Both the position numbers and the translations under genes were made by a program. DNA of 15,039 bases from an uncultured Clostridium sp. (GTDB lineage Bacteria; Bacillota; Clostridia; Christensenellales; Borkfalkiaceae): assembly GCA_900555925.1 (NCBI GenBank), contig USMU01000047.1:1-15039 (forward strand). The letters run 5' to 3'. Of this stretch, positions 1 to 5,720 are shown piece after piece (position 1 is the first letter of the stretch; the number at the start of each line of letters is the position of its first letter). The notes beneath the pieces are model-generated. The model was not told the origin of the DNA, ran no database searches, and saw only the letters and a list, made by a program, of their open reading frames with translations.

Positions 1-81
1 ACAACGGTAGGAAAGATTTCCTTTACGCGAGAAAAATACGAGGAAGTATTGAGCAATCTTCGCGTGACAGAAATTTCTTGA
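1..81 (+). CDS. 3' end of an unrecognised protein-coding gene
   Basis: Frame 1 is open from the first base to a TGA at 79-81 and gives the last 26 residues of a protein, ending in ...NLRVTEIS. The composition (KISFTREKYEEVL, a probable amphipathic helix) looks like real protein. The stop lies inside a hairpin followed by a T-tract, as expected at a gene end. Too little is present to assign a family. The rest of the gene lies upstream of the window. Confidence 0.55.
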   Translation, partial: TTVGKISFTREKYEEVLSNLRVTEIS

Positions 82-107
82 AAAATTTTTTCTTTTGTCT
101 TTTTTTT
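66..107 (+). terminator. probable intrinsic terminator of the upstream gene
   Basis: GACAGAA (66-72) can pair with TTTTGTC (93-99), with one G-U pair. AAATTT (71-76) can alternatively pair with AAATTT (83-88). A run of eight T (100-107) follows directly. The stem is A/T-rich and weaker than the other terminators in this window, but it overlaps the stop codon at 79-81 and fits the position. Confidence 0.45.
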
Positions 108-132
108 GTGTATATCATTAGTACTGCCTGCA

Positions 133-143
133 TATAATATAAT
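133..143 (+). promoter_or_regulatory. possible promoter of the gene-free region: two overlapping -10 boxes
   Basis: TATAAT occurs at 133-138 and again at 138-143. No good -35 lies at 17 bp; the nearest TTG-containing hexamer (TTGTGT, 106-111) is 21 bp upstream of the first box. A start near 145-150 would fit the first base-paired segment of the candidate RNA downstream. The -10 boxes are perfect but the lack of a -35 keeps this tentative. Confidence 0.4.
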
Positions 144-144
144 A

Positions 145-411
145 TTGTTACAAAGGCAAAATCAGTTTGGCCGCAGGGGGAAGGTGAAAGTAAATCGAGG
201 AAAATCGATGTGCTTTTTCAAAGGCAAAGACGGAAGCCAGAAAAGGCCCCGCATACAGAATTCTTTGCTCCCGTCGGCGAAAACTTTGAATATGCTCTTT
301 GAAAAAACGGTTAACGGCGCTTTGCAACTTTTTGGTTGCAAAGTCGCATAACTGAGAGGATGATAACAAGATAATTATTCCGCGGCGGAAAACTCTGACC
401 GCGGTTTTCTT
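145..411 (+). ncRNA. candidate structured RNA in the gene-free region, family unknown
   Basis: This 474-bp interval between genes (82-555) has no convincing coding frame. From about 145 the transcript would contain nested complementary segments. TTGTTA (145-150) matches TAACAA (364-369), and TCAGTT (162-167) matches AACTGA (350-355). Inside these lie a small hairpin ATCGA/TCGAT (194-209) and a strong hairpin: CTTTGCAAC (320-328) pairs with GTTGCAAAG (335-343), extended by GCG/CGC across one bulge (317-347). CAAAGGCAAA occurs twice, at 151-160 and 219-228. The segment begins just after perfect -10 boxes and ends at a CCGCGG hairpin followed by TTTTCTT. I see none of the sequence hallmarks of tmRNA, RNase P RNA or SRP RNA. 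A 6S-like or other small RNA is possible, as is a long leader of the glycosyltransferase gene. The call rests on pairing found by eye. Confidence 0.35.
380..411 (+). terminator. possible intrinsic terminator ending the candidate RNA
   Basis: CCGCGG (380-385) pairs with CCGCGG (399-404) across a 13-nt loop, and TTTTCTT (405-411) follows. An alternative weaker stem, GAAAAC (388-393) with GTTTTC (404-409), could compete. The stem is short but fully G/C, and the same CCGCGG-plus-T-tract design appears in the terminator after the ABC-F gene. Confidence 0.4.
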
Positions 412-476
412 ATGCGGGTAAACTCAGAATATGTGCAAAAAAATAAAAAAATTACAAATTTTTTTGCGTAAAAATG

Positions 477-505
477 TTGAAAAATTTGTCGAAATTGGCT
501 ATAAT
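477..505 (+). promoter_or_regulatory. sigma-A type promoter of the glycosyltransferase gene
   Basis: TTGAAA (477-482) and TATAAT (500-505) are separated by exactly 17 bp. Transcription should start near 512, leaving a leader of about 45 nt that carries GGAG (542-545) ten bases before the ATG. An A/T inverted repeat (GCAAAAAAAT 435-444 and ATTTTTTTGC 458-467) lies just upstream of the -35. It may be an A-tract upstream element or a weak terminator. Confidence 0.75.
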
Positions 506-555
506 ATAGAGGAAACTGAACAGTGAAATTAAAAATATAATGGAGAAAATACAAT

Positions 556-1524
556 ATGTTTTCGGTGATTGTGCCTGTATATAATGGCGGAGAATACCTT
601 TCACGTTGTTTGCAGAGTTTCGTCGGACAAACATCTAAGGATTTTGAATTGATTTGTATCAATGATGGTTCCGAAGACAATACGGATGAAATTTTGGAAG
701 GGTTCAAAGCCAAAATAGAGACGCTTAAAATTTTGAAAAACGAGAAAAATTCGGGCGTTTCATATTCCAGAAAAAGAGGAATTGATTGCGCAACTTCGGA
801 ATATGTGACGTTTGTCGACGGGGATGACTATGTTAGTGCGGACTATGCGGCAACGATTAACGAGGAAATAGCTGGTTTGGACGATCAGACCATGTTTATC
901 TGTTTTAACCATATAGTGGAATATAAAGGAAGAAGGACGGTGGCTAAGAGTATCAAGAATGATAGCCTGGAAACGGATTTTGTCATGCTGGTGATGAATC
1001 GGAAAGGTGAAATTTCTAATTATCTTTGTGATAAAGTTTTTCGGAAATCTTATCTTTCAGAAATTGTTCCTCCTTCAAACATGATTATCGGGGAGGATTA
1101 TTATATACTCTCTCACTATTTGTTGAGACATCCGGGAAAAATCCAGTATTGCGGAAAGGCGATATATCATTATGTCATTCGCAAAGAGAGTGTTTCTCAT
1201 CGGAGTTTTTCCGAACAGTTTGTATCTACTTACGAAAATTATAAATCCTTGAAGGATTTTTTGTGCGAGGCAAAGCCGCAGTTGACTCCGTATTTTATAT
1301 ATTTTTTCCTTTTTGAAAGCAGTCTTTTGGTATCCAGAACAAAAAGAAACTCGGAAACGGCTAAAAATTTTATTTCAACTGTACGAAAAGAGATAAAAGA
1401 GGAATATCACGCGATAAAACAATGCGAAGGCATTTCATTTGCTTCGAAAATGTGTATTCGCCTTTTGAAAACAAATTACAGCTTGTTCAAAGCAGTTTTT
1501 TCAATATATAAAATTTTCAATTGA
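556..1524 (+). CDS. family 2 glycosyltransferase (GT-A fold)
   Basis: This 322-residue protein should transfer a sugar from a nucleotide-sugar to a glycan or lipid acceptor at the inner face of the membrane. The N-terminus has the GT2 nucleotide-binding start SVIVPVYNGGEYLSRCLQS (residues 3-21), then ELICINDGSEDNT (31-43). The metal-binding DxD-type motif is DGDD (88-91, in FVDGDDYV). The C-terminal half is variable, as usual for acceptor-specific regions, and has no clear membrane segment, so a soluble or peripheral enzyme is likely. The ATG is preceded by GGAG and a near-consensus promoter. The length is normal for the capsule, teichoic-acid or exopolysaccharide type. No other polysaccharide gene lies nearby, so donor and acceptor cannot be named. 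The gene looks more A/T-rich than genes after 2 kb, which may indicate acquisition. Confidence 0.9.
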   Translation: MFSVIVPVYNGGEYLSRCLQSFVGQTSKDFELICINDGSEDNTDEILEGFKAKIETLKILKNEKNSGVSYSRKRGIDCATSEYVTFVDGDDYVSADYAATINEEIAGLDDQTMFICFNHIVEYKGRRTVAKSIKNDSLETDFVMLVMNRKGEISNYLCDKVFRKSYLSEIVPPSNMIIGEDYYILSHYLLRHPGKIQYCGKAIYHYVIRKESVSHRSFSEQFVSTYENYKSLKDFLCEAKPQLTPYFIYFFLFESSLLVSRTKRNSETAKNFISTVRKEIKEEYHAIKQCEGISFASKMCIRLLKTNYSLFKAVFSIYKIFN

Positions 1525-1540
1525 ATAAAGGAGAGATAGT

Positions 1541-1735
1541 ATGGACTTCAAAGCAGAACAAGAAAAATTCGATAAAATCAAATGGGACGATAGTATGCAA
1601 GAAGGGCACGACAAGTGCGGTACATACGATTTTTGTTCGAGTTGTAAAAAAGAACCTTTATATCCTTGCGCGAGAGCCGCACATAGATATGAAGCGGGAT
1701 ATATCCGAATCGCGATTTTGCGGCCGAAGAAATAA
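1541..1735 (+). CDS. small four-cysteine protein, function unknown
   Basis: A 64-residue protein starts 16 bp after the glycosyltransferase stop, with a strong Shine-Dalgarno (AAAGGAGAG, 1528-1536) five bases before the ATG, so it is probably co-transcribed. The N-terminal third is charged. Cysteines at 26, 32, 35 and 43 (C-x5-C-x2-C-x7-C, around YDFCSSCKKEPLYPC) could bind one metal ion or form disulfides. No signal peptide is seen, which favours a cytoplasmic metal site. It ends with a basic tail, AILRPKK. I do not recognise the family. A longer overlapping frame (1521-1937) lacks these protein-like features and was not chosen. Confidence 0.65.
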   Translation: MDFKAEQEKFDKIKWDDSMQEGHDKCGTYDFCSSCKKEPLYPCARAAHRYEAGYIRIAILRPKK

Positions 1736-1770
1736 TAATTTTTTTGATAAAGAAAAATTCGGACTTTTTT
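1724..1770 (+). terminator. weak terminator-like hairpin after the small cysteine protein
   Basis: CCGAA (1724-1728) can pair with TTCGG (1758-1762), and A/T complementary runs lie within the loop (AATTTTT and AAAAATT). TTTTTT follows at 1765-1770. The pairing is discontinuous, so this is tentative. The rest of 1736-1893 shows no gene. Confidence 0.22.
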
Positions 1771-1893
1771 CTTTGAAAGGGGGATATTGCGCCTTTTTTG
1801 AAGAAATAGGTCCTTTATTTTTAGAAAAAATATTTACCATGGATAGAAATTGTGAAAGAAAAATGAGGTTATTGAGAAAAATACGGATAACCA

Positions 1894-1922
1894 TTGCATT
1901 TTTTAGACGATTGTTGTATAAT
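1894..1922 (+). promoter_or_regulatory. sigma-A type promoter of the ABC exporter pair
   Basis: TTGCAT (1894-1899) and TATAAT (1917-1922) are separated by 17 bp. The predicted start near 1929 lies downstream of the in-frame ATGs at 1894 and 1921. This rules those out and supports the ATG at 1969 as the translation start of the ATPase. Confidence 0.65.
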
Positions 1923-1968
1923 GTTGAAGAAAGATAGTTTGGAAGAAAAAAGGAAGGCGAAAAGATAT

Positions 1969-2664
1969 ATGAGCAATATAGAAGTTCGGAATTTGAAAAA
2001 AGTATACGGCAGTGAGCAGAATTCCGTAATCGCATTGAACGATGTTTCCTTTTCTTTGGAAACAGGGGAATTCGTCGTTATTCTTGGACCGTCGGGGAGC
2101 GGAAAAAGCACTTTGCTGAATATTTTGGGCGGTATGGATAACGCTACGGAAGGGAGTGTCATGATAGCGGGAAAAGACATTGTTCATTTTAATGAAAAAC
2201 AATTAGTGAATTATCGGAGAAAGGATATCGGATTCGTCTTTCAATTTTATAATCTCATGCAGAATTTGACGGCAGTTGAAAATGTTGCTCTTTCAGAGAG
2301 TGAAGAGGGAATGGACGCCGCCGAAGCGTTAAAATTGGTAGGCTTGGAAAACCGAAAGAATAATTTCCCCGCCCAACTTTCCGGAGGAGAGCAGCAGCGC
2401 GTCGCAATTGCCCGTGCCGTTGTAAAAAACCCCAAGTTGCTCCTCTGTGACGAACCCACAGGTGCTTTGGACAGCGCTACGGGAAAGAATATCGTCAGTT
2501 TGCTTTTGTCTCTCGCCAAAAAGAAGGACAAGACTATTGTAGTAGTTACGCACAATGCCAAATTGGCGGAAGTCGCGGACAGAGTTATTCGTTTATCGGA
2601 CGGACGCATTGTAAGCGATGAACATATTGAGGCGCCGAAATCGCCGGAGGAGATAAACTGGTGA
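1969..2664 (+). CDS. ABC transporter ATP-binding protein, MacB/LolD/SalX class
   Basis: This 231-residue ATPase powers the permease encoded next. It has Walker A GPSGSGKST, a Q-loop FQFYNLMQNLTAVENV, the signature LSGGEQQRVAIARA, Walker B LLLCDEPTGALD and an H-loop VVVTHN, in the normal order. The PTGALD wording and short length are typical of the MacB/LolD/FtsE-like group, which work as mechanotransmitters or exporters of lipoproteins, peptides or antibiotics. The start at 1969 is chosen because the promoter lies over the longer frame and AGGAAGG (1951-1957) precedes it by about 11 bases. The stop overlaps the GTG start of the permease (GTGA), so the two are translationally coupled. No two-component system of the BceRS type is next to it, so the substrate is unknown. 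Confidence 0.92.
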   Translation: MSNIEVRNLKKVYGSEQNSVIALNDVSFSLETGEFVVILGPSGSGKSTLLNILGGMDNATEGSVMIAGKDIVHFNEKQLVNYRRKDIGFVFQFYNLMQNLTAVENVALSESEEGMDAAEALKLVGLENRKNNFPAQLSGGEQQRVAIARAVVKNPKLLLCDEPTGALDSATGKNIVSLLLSLAKKKDKTIVVVTHNAKLAEVADRVIRLSDGRIVSDEHIEAPKSPEEINW

Positions 2665-5039
2665 TAAAGGCTGGATTGATACTCCGGCGTCTCGCCGCGA
2701 GGGAAATGAAACGAAATCGCCTGCAATTCCTCTCGATGATTATCATCACGATGCTTGCGGTGACGCTGTTTTGCGGATTCGTTTCCAATACGAGAACTCT
2801 GGAAAAAGCGGTAAACGAATATTACGAAGAAACGAACCTCTGCGATCTTTGCGTGCAAATGGGAACGATAGGCGAGGAGGAGAAGGCGTATTTTTCCGCG
2901 CTTGACGCCGAGGTGGGGTATCGTGTTTACGCAGAGGGAGCTTTGGACGGAAAGAGCGCGAAGCTGTATGTTGGAGATACTTCCATTTCGCGTCCCAAGG
3001 TCGTTAAAGGCGAAGCGGGCGTGACGCTGGAACAGCGTACCGCGGAATTGAGCGGTATCGATATCGGATCTCCCGTTACGGTGAGTATTACCGTGCCCGT
3101 AGGAGGACTTTCCTTTAATATAGATTTGAAAGCGGAAGTGACGGGATATATGAATTTCCCCGAAACGACAGTGTCCTCGTCCTCCATAGCGGTATATATT
3201 TCCGAGAAAACGTTTTCTGAAATTATTAAAGAGGAACTGTCTCTGGAAGTTTCCGCCGTCGATTTTTATAATCAGGTCATGATAAAATCCGAGGCTCCCG
3301 AAACTTTGAAATCGGAAATAGAGGAACATTTTTCGGGCAACGAAAATCTTATTTTCATTTACGACAGAAACAGCTTGGAAGCGCCCGTCCTTCTCGACGG
3401 GGAAATTTCTCAGAGCCGTAAAATGTTGTATGTCTTTCCCGTAATTTTCCTGCTGGTGTCGGTATTCGTCATTCTTACGACGGTCAACCGCTTGATTTTG
3501 GAGGAACGGACGGAAATCGGGACGCTCAAAGGTCTGGGGTTCGGCAAGGGAGAAATCCTTAGGCATTATGCAAGCTTCGGCGGATTATTGTGTCTGATAG
3601 GCGGTGCGGTAGGCGCTTTAATCGGGCCTTTTATAGTCCCCAATGTCATGAAGGTCAAATATCAGCTCGTCTATAATCTGCCTATTCCTTTTATGCCTGT
3701 TTTCGATATTCCGATGACGATTTTGGCTGTTGGCTCTGTCGCGCTTTTAGCGACGATTATCAGTATTCTCGTCTGTAAGAACGTCGTTCGGGAAAATCCC
3801 GCCGCCTGTATGCGTCCCATGGTTCCCAAGGATAATATTTTTCTTCATCTCAGCAAGAAACGGGACACGCGGACAAAGACGGAATGCGGAAAAAATAATA
3901 ATTTATCCTCAGGAAAAAAGGAAAACCGCGAAAATTCGTCTCCGAAAAAGAAGGGCAGAAACGACGGGATTTTGTCCTTAAAAATGGCGGCTCGGAATAT
4001 CGCCATCAAACCCATTCGCGCGGCGATGACAGTCATCGGAATCACCGGATGTGTGGCGCTTTTGATGTGTGCCTTGGGAATCGGGGATACGATAGACCAT
4101 AGCTTGCAGACTGAATTTTACGGACAGTTTACCTATGATATCGCTACGCCCTATATTTCCGAGGATTTTTCGGAAAAAATGGACGAATTGAAGGAAGCGG
4201 GTGAAATAGAAACTTACGAGACCTATAAGGTCTATTATATGAACGCTTCCGGGGCGAACAAGGGCAAGGACATCAAAGTTTATAATTTTTCGGAAAATAT
4301 GACGATGACCACCATCGATACGAATAACGGGAACGTGGTGATGTCCAAATCCGTCGCGGATTCTCTGGACTTGAAGGAAGGAGATTCCTTTACGCTGAAA
4401 TCGGGAACGAACACTTTTGAATTTACGCTGAATGAAATCGTGAATACCGCGATAACCAAAGGCGTATTCCTGCATACCGATCAATTCGGGGACGACATCT
4501 ACGGCACGTCTTCCGCGTGGATAAAAGCGGATAACGTCACCGAGGCACTCCTCGATAAAATCGACGATGCGAGCGGCACTGCTCAGGCCAGCGGCGTACA
4601 GGAATTATGGGACAATGTAGAGGAAAAAGCCTCGTCCATTGACGCAATGAAATATACGCTCATGGTGTTTGCCGTTCTTTTGTCCGTAGTCGTTTTATAC
4701 AATCTTTCCCTCCTCAATATCAACGAACGGACGCGCGATATTGCCACCCTGAAAGTGTTGGGCTTCACCCGCGGGAGAATATCTCTCATTTTGTTGTTTG
4801 AAATTATGCTTTTGACTTTGGGCGGAACGGTGTTCGGGCTTCTTCTCGGCTATCCTTTGACGTATCTCGTGCTCAGTATAAATACGGTAGAAGTAATGAG
4901 CTTCCTTTATTACGTAAGTCCTTTGTCGTATGTCATTTCCGCGGTTGTCGCGCTTCTCACTTCACTAGTCATTAATCTGTTCTTTGTCGGCAGTTCCGAT
5001 AAGATCAATATGATAGAGGCCTTAAAAAGCGTGGAATAA
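2661..5039 (+). CDS. ABC transporter permease with two FtsX/MacB domains
   Basis: A 792-residue membrane protein and partner of the ATPase just upstream, starting at GTG within the ATPase stop codon. Predicted membrane segments are near residues 23-42, 255-275, 305-328, 352-372, 453-474, 665-685, 709-738 and 756-778. The first and fifth are each followed by a large outer-face domain (about 45-250 and 475-660). The FtsX coupling motif occurs twice: EERTEIGTLKGLGFGKGEIL (281-300) and NERTRDIATLKVLGFTRGRI (688-707). The protein is thus a tandem duplication of a four-helix MacB-like unit. Residues 393-436 are a hydrophilic cytoplasmic linker rich in Lys, Asn, Ser and Arg. The family moves lipids, lipoproteins, peptides or drugs, or transmits force to cell-wall enzymes. 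The substrate here cannot be inferred. Confidence 0.92.
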   Translation: MIKAGLILRRLAAREMKRNRLQFLSMIIITMLAVTLFCGFVSNTRTLEKAVNEYYEETNLCDLCVQMGTIGEEEKAYFSALDAEVGYRVYAEGALDGKSAKLYVGDTSISRPKVVKGEAGVTLEQRTAELSGIDIGSPVTVSITVPVGGLSFNIDLKAEVTGYMNFPETTVSSSSIAVYISEKTFSEIIKEELSLEVSAVDFYNQVMIKSEAPETLKSEIEEHFSGNENLIFIYDRNSLEAPVLLDGEISQSRKMLYVFPVIFLLVSVFVILTTVNRLILEERTEIGTLKGLGFGKGEILRHYASFGGLLCLIGGAVGALIGPFIVPNVMKVKYQLVYNLPIPFMPVFDIPMTILAVGSVALLATIISILVCKNVVRENPAACMRPMVPKDNIFLHLSKKRDTRTKTECGKNNNLSSGKKENRENSSPKKKGRNDGILSLKMAARNIAIKPIRAAMTVIGITGCVALLMCALGIGDTIDHSLQTEFYGQFTYDIATPYISEDFSEKMDELKEAGEIETYETYKVYYMNASGANKGKDIKVYNFSENMTMTTIDTNNGNVVMSKSVADSLDLKEGDSFTLKSGTNTFEFTLNEIVNTAITKGVFLHTDQFGDDIYGTSSAWIKADNVTEALLDKIDDASGTAQASGVQELWDNVEEKASSIDAMKYTLMVFAVLLSVVVLYNLSLLNINERTRDIATLKVLGFTRGRISLILLFEIMLLTLGGTVFGLLLGYPLTYLVLSINTVEVMSFLYYVSPLSYVISAVVALLTSLVINLFFVGSSDKINMIEALKSVE

Positions 5040-5060
5040 TTTTTTTCGGATGCGTGTTAC

Positions 5061-5089
5061 TTTTTGCCGTAAGTTGTGTATACTATAAT
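5061..5089 (+). promoter_or_regulatory. promoter of the DUF308-like gene
   Basis: A perfect TATAAT (5084-5089) is present. The -35 is poor (TTTTTG at 5061-5066, 17-bp spacer). The predicted start near 5096 leaves a leader of only about 17 nt, just long enough to hold GAGG (5103-5106). Confidence 0.5.
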
Positions 5090-5112
5090 TAAATAAAAAA
5101 GTGAGGCAATTT

Positions 5113-5598
5113 ATGAAGGTTTCAGAGAAAATTATTTCTGCTATTTTAACGCTCGTTCTCGGTATTTTATTTATCGTATTGAAAGGTCAGGTCGTTAGCA
5201 TCGCAATGACGATTTTAGGAGTACTCTTGATTGTGCTCGGTATCATGAATCTGACAACGAAACTTGTTGCGCCCGGAGTGGTAAAAATTGTCGTCGGCGC
5301 GCTCGTCATTCTGTTCGGTTGGGTGTTGGTAAGTGCGGCTTTATATATTTTGGCGGCGTTGTTGCTTATTTTCGGGATTTTGCAGCTGTATGCGCAAATC
5401 AAACTCAATACAAAGGGTGCGAGAATTATCGATACGATATTTGCTTATGCGCTTCCCGTAATTTGTATCGTCATCGCCTTTTTCCTGTTTTTCAATCAGG
5501 GTGGGACGGTCGATTGGGTCTTTATCGTGGCGGGAGTATTTACGATAATAGAAGGAATTTTAATGTTGGCTAACGGTTTACGAAAGAATGAAAAATGA
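5113..5598 (+). CDS. small six-helix membrane protein, DUF308/HdeD-like
   Basis: A 161-residue, very hydrophobic protein with about six membrane segments (roughly 6-24, 27-46, 56-74, 76-95, 107-127 and 133-153) joined by very short loops. The repeated pattern VLGILFIVL / GVLLIVLGIMNL / GALVILFGWVLV / AALLLIFGILQLY is typical of the DUF308 repeat found in HdeD-like proteins. E. coli HdeD is linked to acid resistance, but the biochemical role of the family is not settled. The ATG at 5113 is preferred over the GTG at 5101 because the latter is part of the Shine-Dalgarno GTGAGG, which sits six bases before the ATG. The gene has its own promoter and ends at a strong terminator, so it is probably monocistronic. 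Confidence 0.8.
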   Translation: MKVSEKIISAILTLVLGILFIVLKGQVVSIAMTILGVLLIVLGIMNLTTKLVAPGVVKIVVGALVILFGWVLVSAALYILAALLLIFGILQLYAQIKLNTKGARIIDTIFAYALPVICIVIAFFLFFNQGGTVDWVFIVAGVFTIIEGILMLANGLRKNEK

Positions 5599-5600
5599 GA

Positions 5601-5640
5601 AAAACACCCTTCCGAGATTTTTCGGAAGGGTGTTTTTCTT
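5601..5640 (+). terminator. strong intrinsic terminator of the DUF308-like gene
   Basis: A perfect 15-bp stem (5601-5615 with 5622-5636), a 6-nt loop GATTTT and a T-rich tail TTTTTCTT (5633-5640). The left arm starts with AAAA, so it could also act on the opposite strand, though no minus-strand gene is seen. The tail runs directly into the -35 box of the next gene. Confidence 0.92.
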
Positions 5641-5668
5641 TGACAAAAGACAGAAAATCGGGTATACT
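5640..5668 (+). promoter_or_regulatory. near-perfect sigma-A promoter of the ABC-F gene
   Basis: TTGACA (5640-5645) and TATACT (5663-5668) with a 17-bp spacer. The -35 shares its first T with the T-tract of the preceding terminator. The predicted transcription start (about 5675) excludes the in-frame ATG at 5595 and makes 5721 the likely translation start. Confidence 0.85.
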
Positions 5669-5676
5669 GATTCCGT

Positions 5677-5694
5677 TGCGCCGTTTACGGCGCA
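5677..5694 (+). promoter_or_regulatory. hairpin at the 5' end of the ABC-F message
   Basis: TGCGCCG (5677-5683) and CGGCGCA (5688-5694) form a 7-bp G/C-rich stem with a TTTA loop, starting only about two bases after the predicted transcription start. There is no T-tract, so it is not an obvious attenuator. It may protect the message 5' end or be a regulator site. A second TTGACA (5700-5705) follows but has no matching -10 before the gene. Confidence 0.5.
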
Positions 5695-5720
5695 GAGATT
5701 TGACAAAAGGACTCAGACAA

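Noticed and set aside
106..351. 81-codon open frame on the + strand in the gene-free region (and a 73-codon frame opposite)
   Set aside because: It starts before the -10 boxes, has no Shine-Dalgarno, has an unprotein-like composition, and overlaps the helices and hairpins of the candidate RNA.
145..411. tmRNA, RNase P RNA or SRP RNA as the identity of the candidate RNA
   Set aside because: The expected conserved sequences (tmRNA 3' acceptor and T-loop, the RNase P GAGGAAAGTCC region, the SRP GGAAG-type apical loop context) were looked for and not found.
1521..1937. 138-codon + frame overlapping the small cysteine protein
   Set aside because: Low-complexity K/N/F/R-rich translation with no motif; the 64-codon frame with a strong ribosome site and ordered cysteines is better supported, and the promoter of the ABC pair lies within its end.
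2247..3566. 439-codon open frame on the - strand opposite the ABC ATPase and permease
   Set aside because: It has no motif and lies antisense to two genes with clear family motifs; it is explained by base composition.
5595..5720. Upstream ATG extending the ABC-F protein by 42 residues
   Set aside because: It would be translated from inside the terminator hairpin and upstream of the promoter; the ABC-F fold begins at the ATG at 5721.
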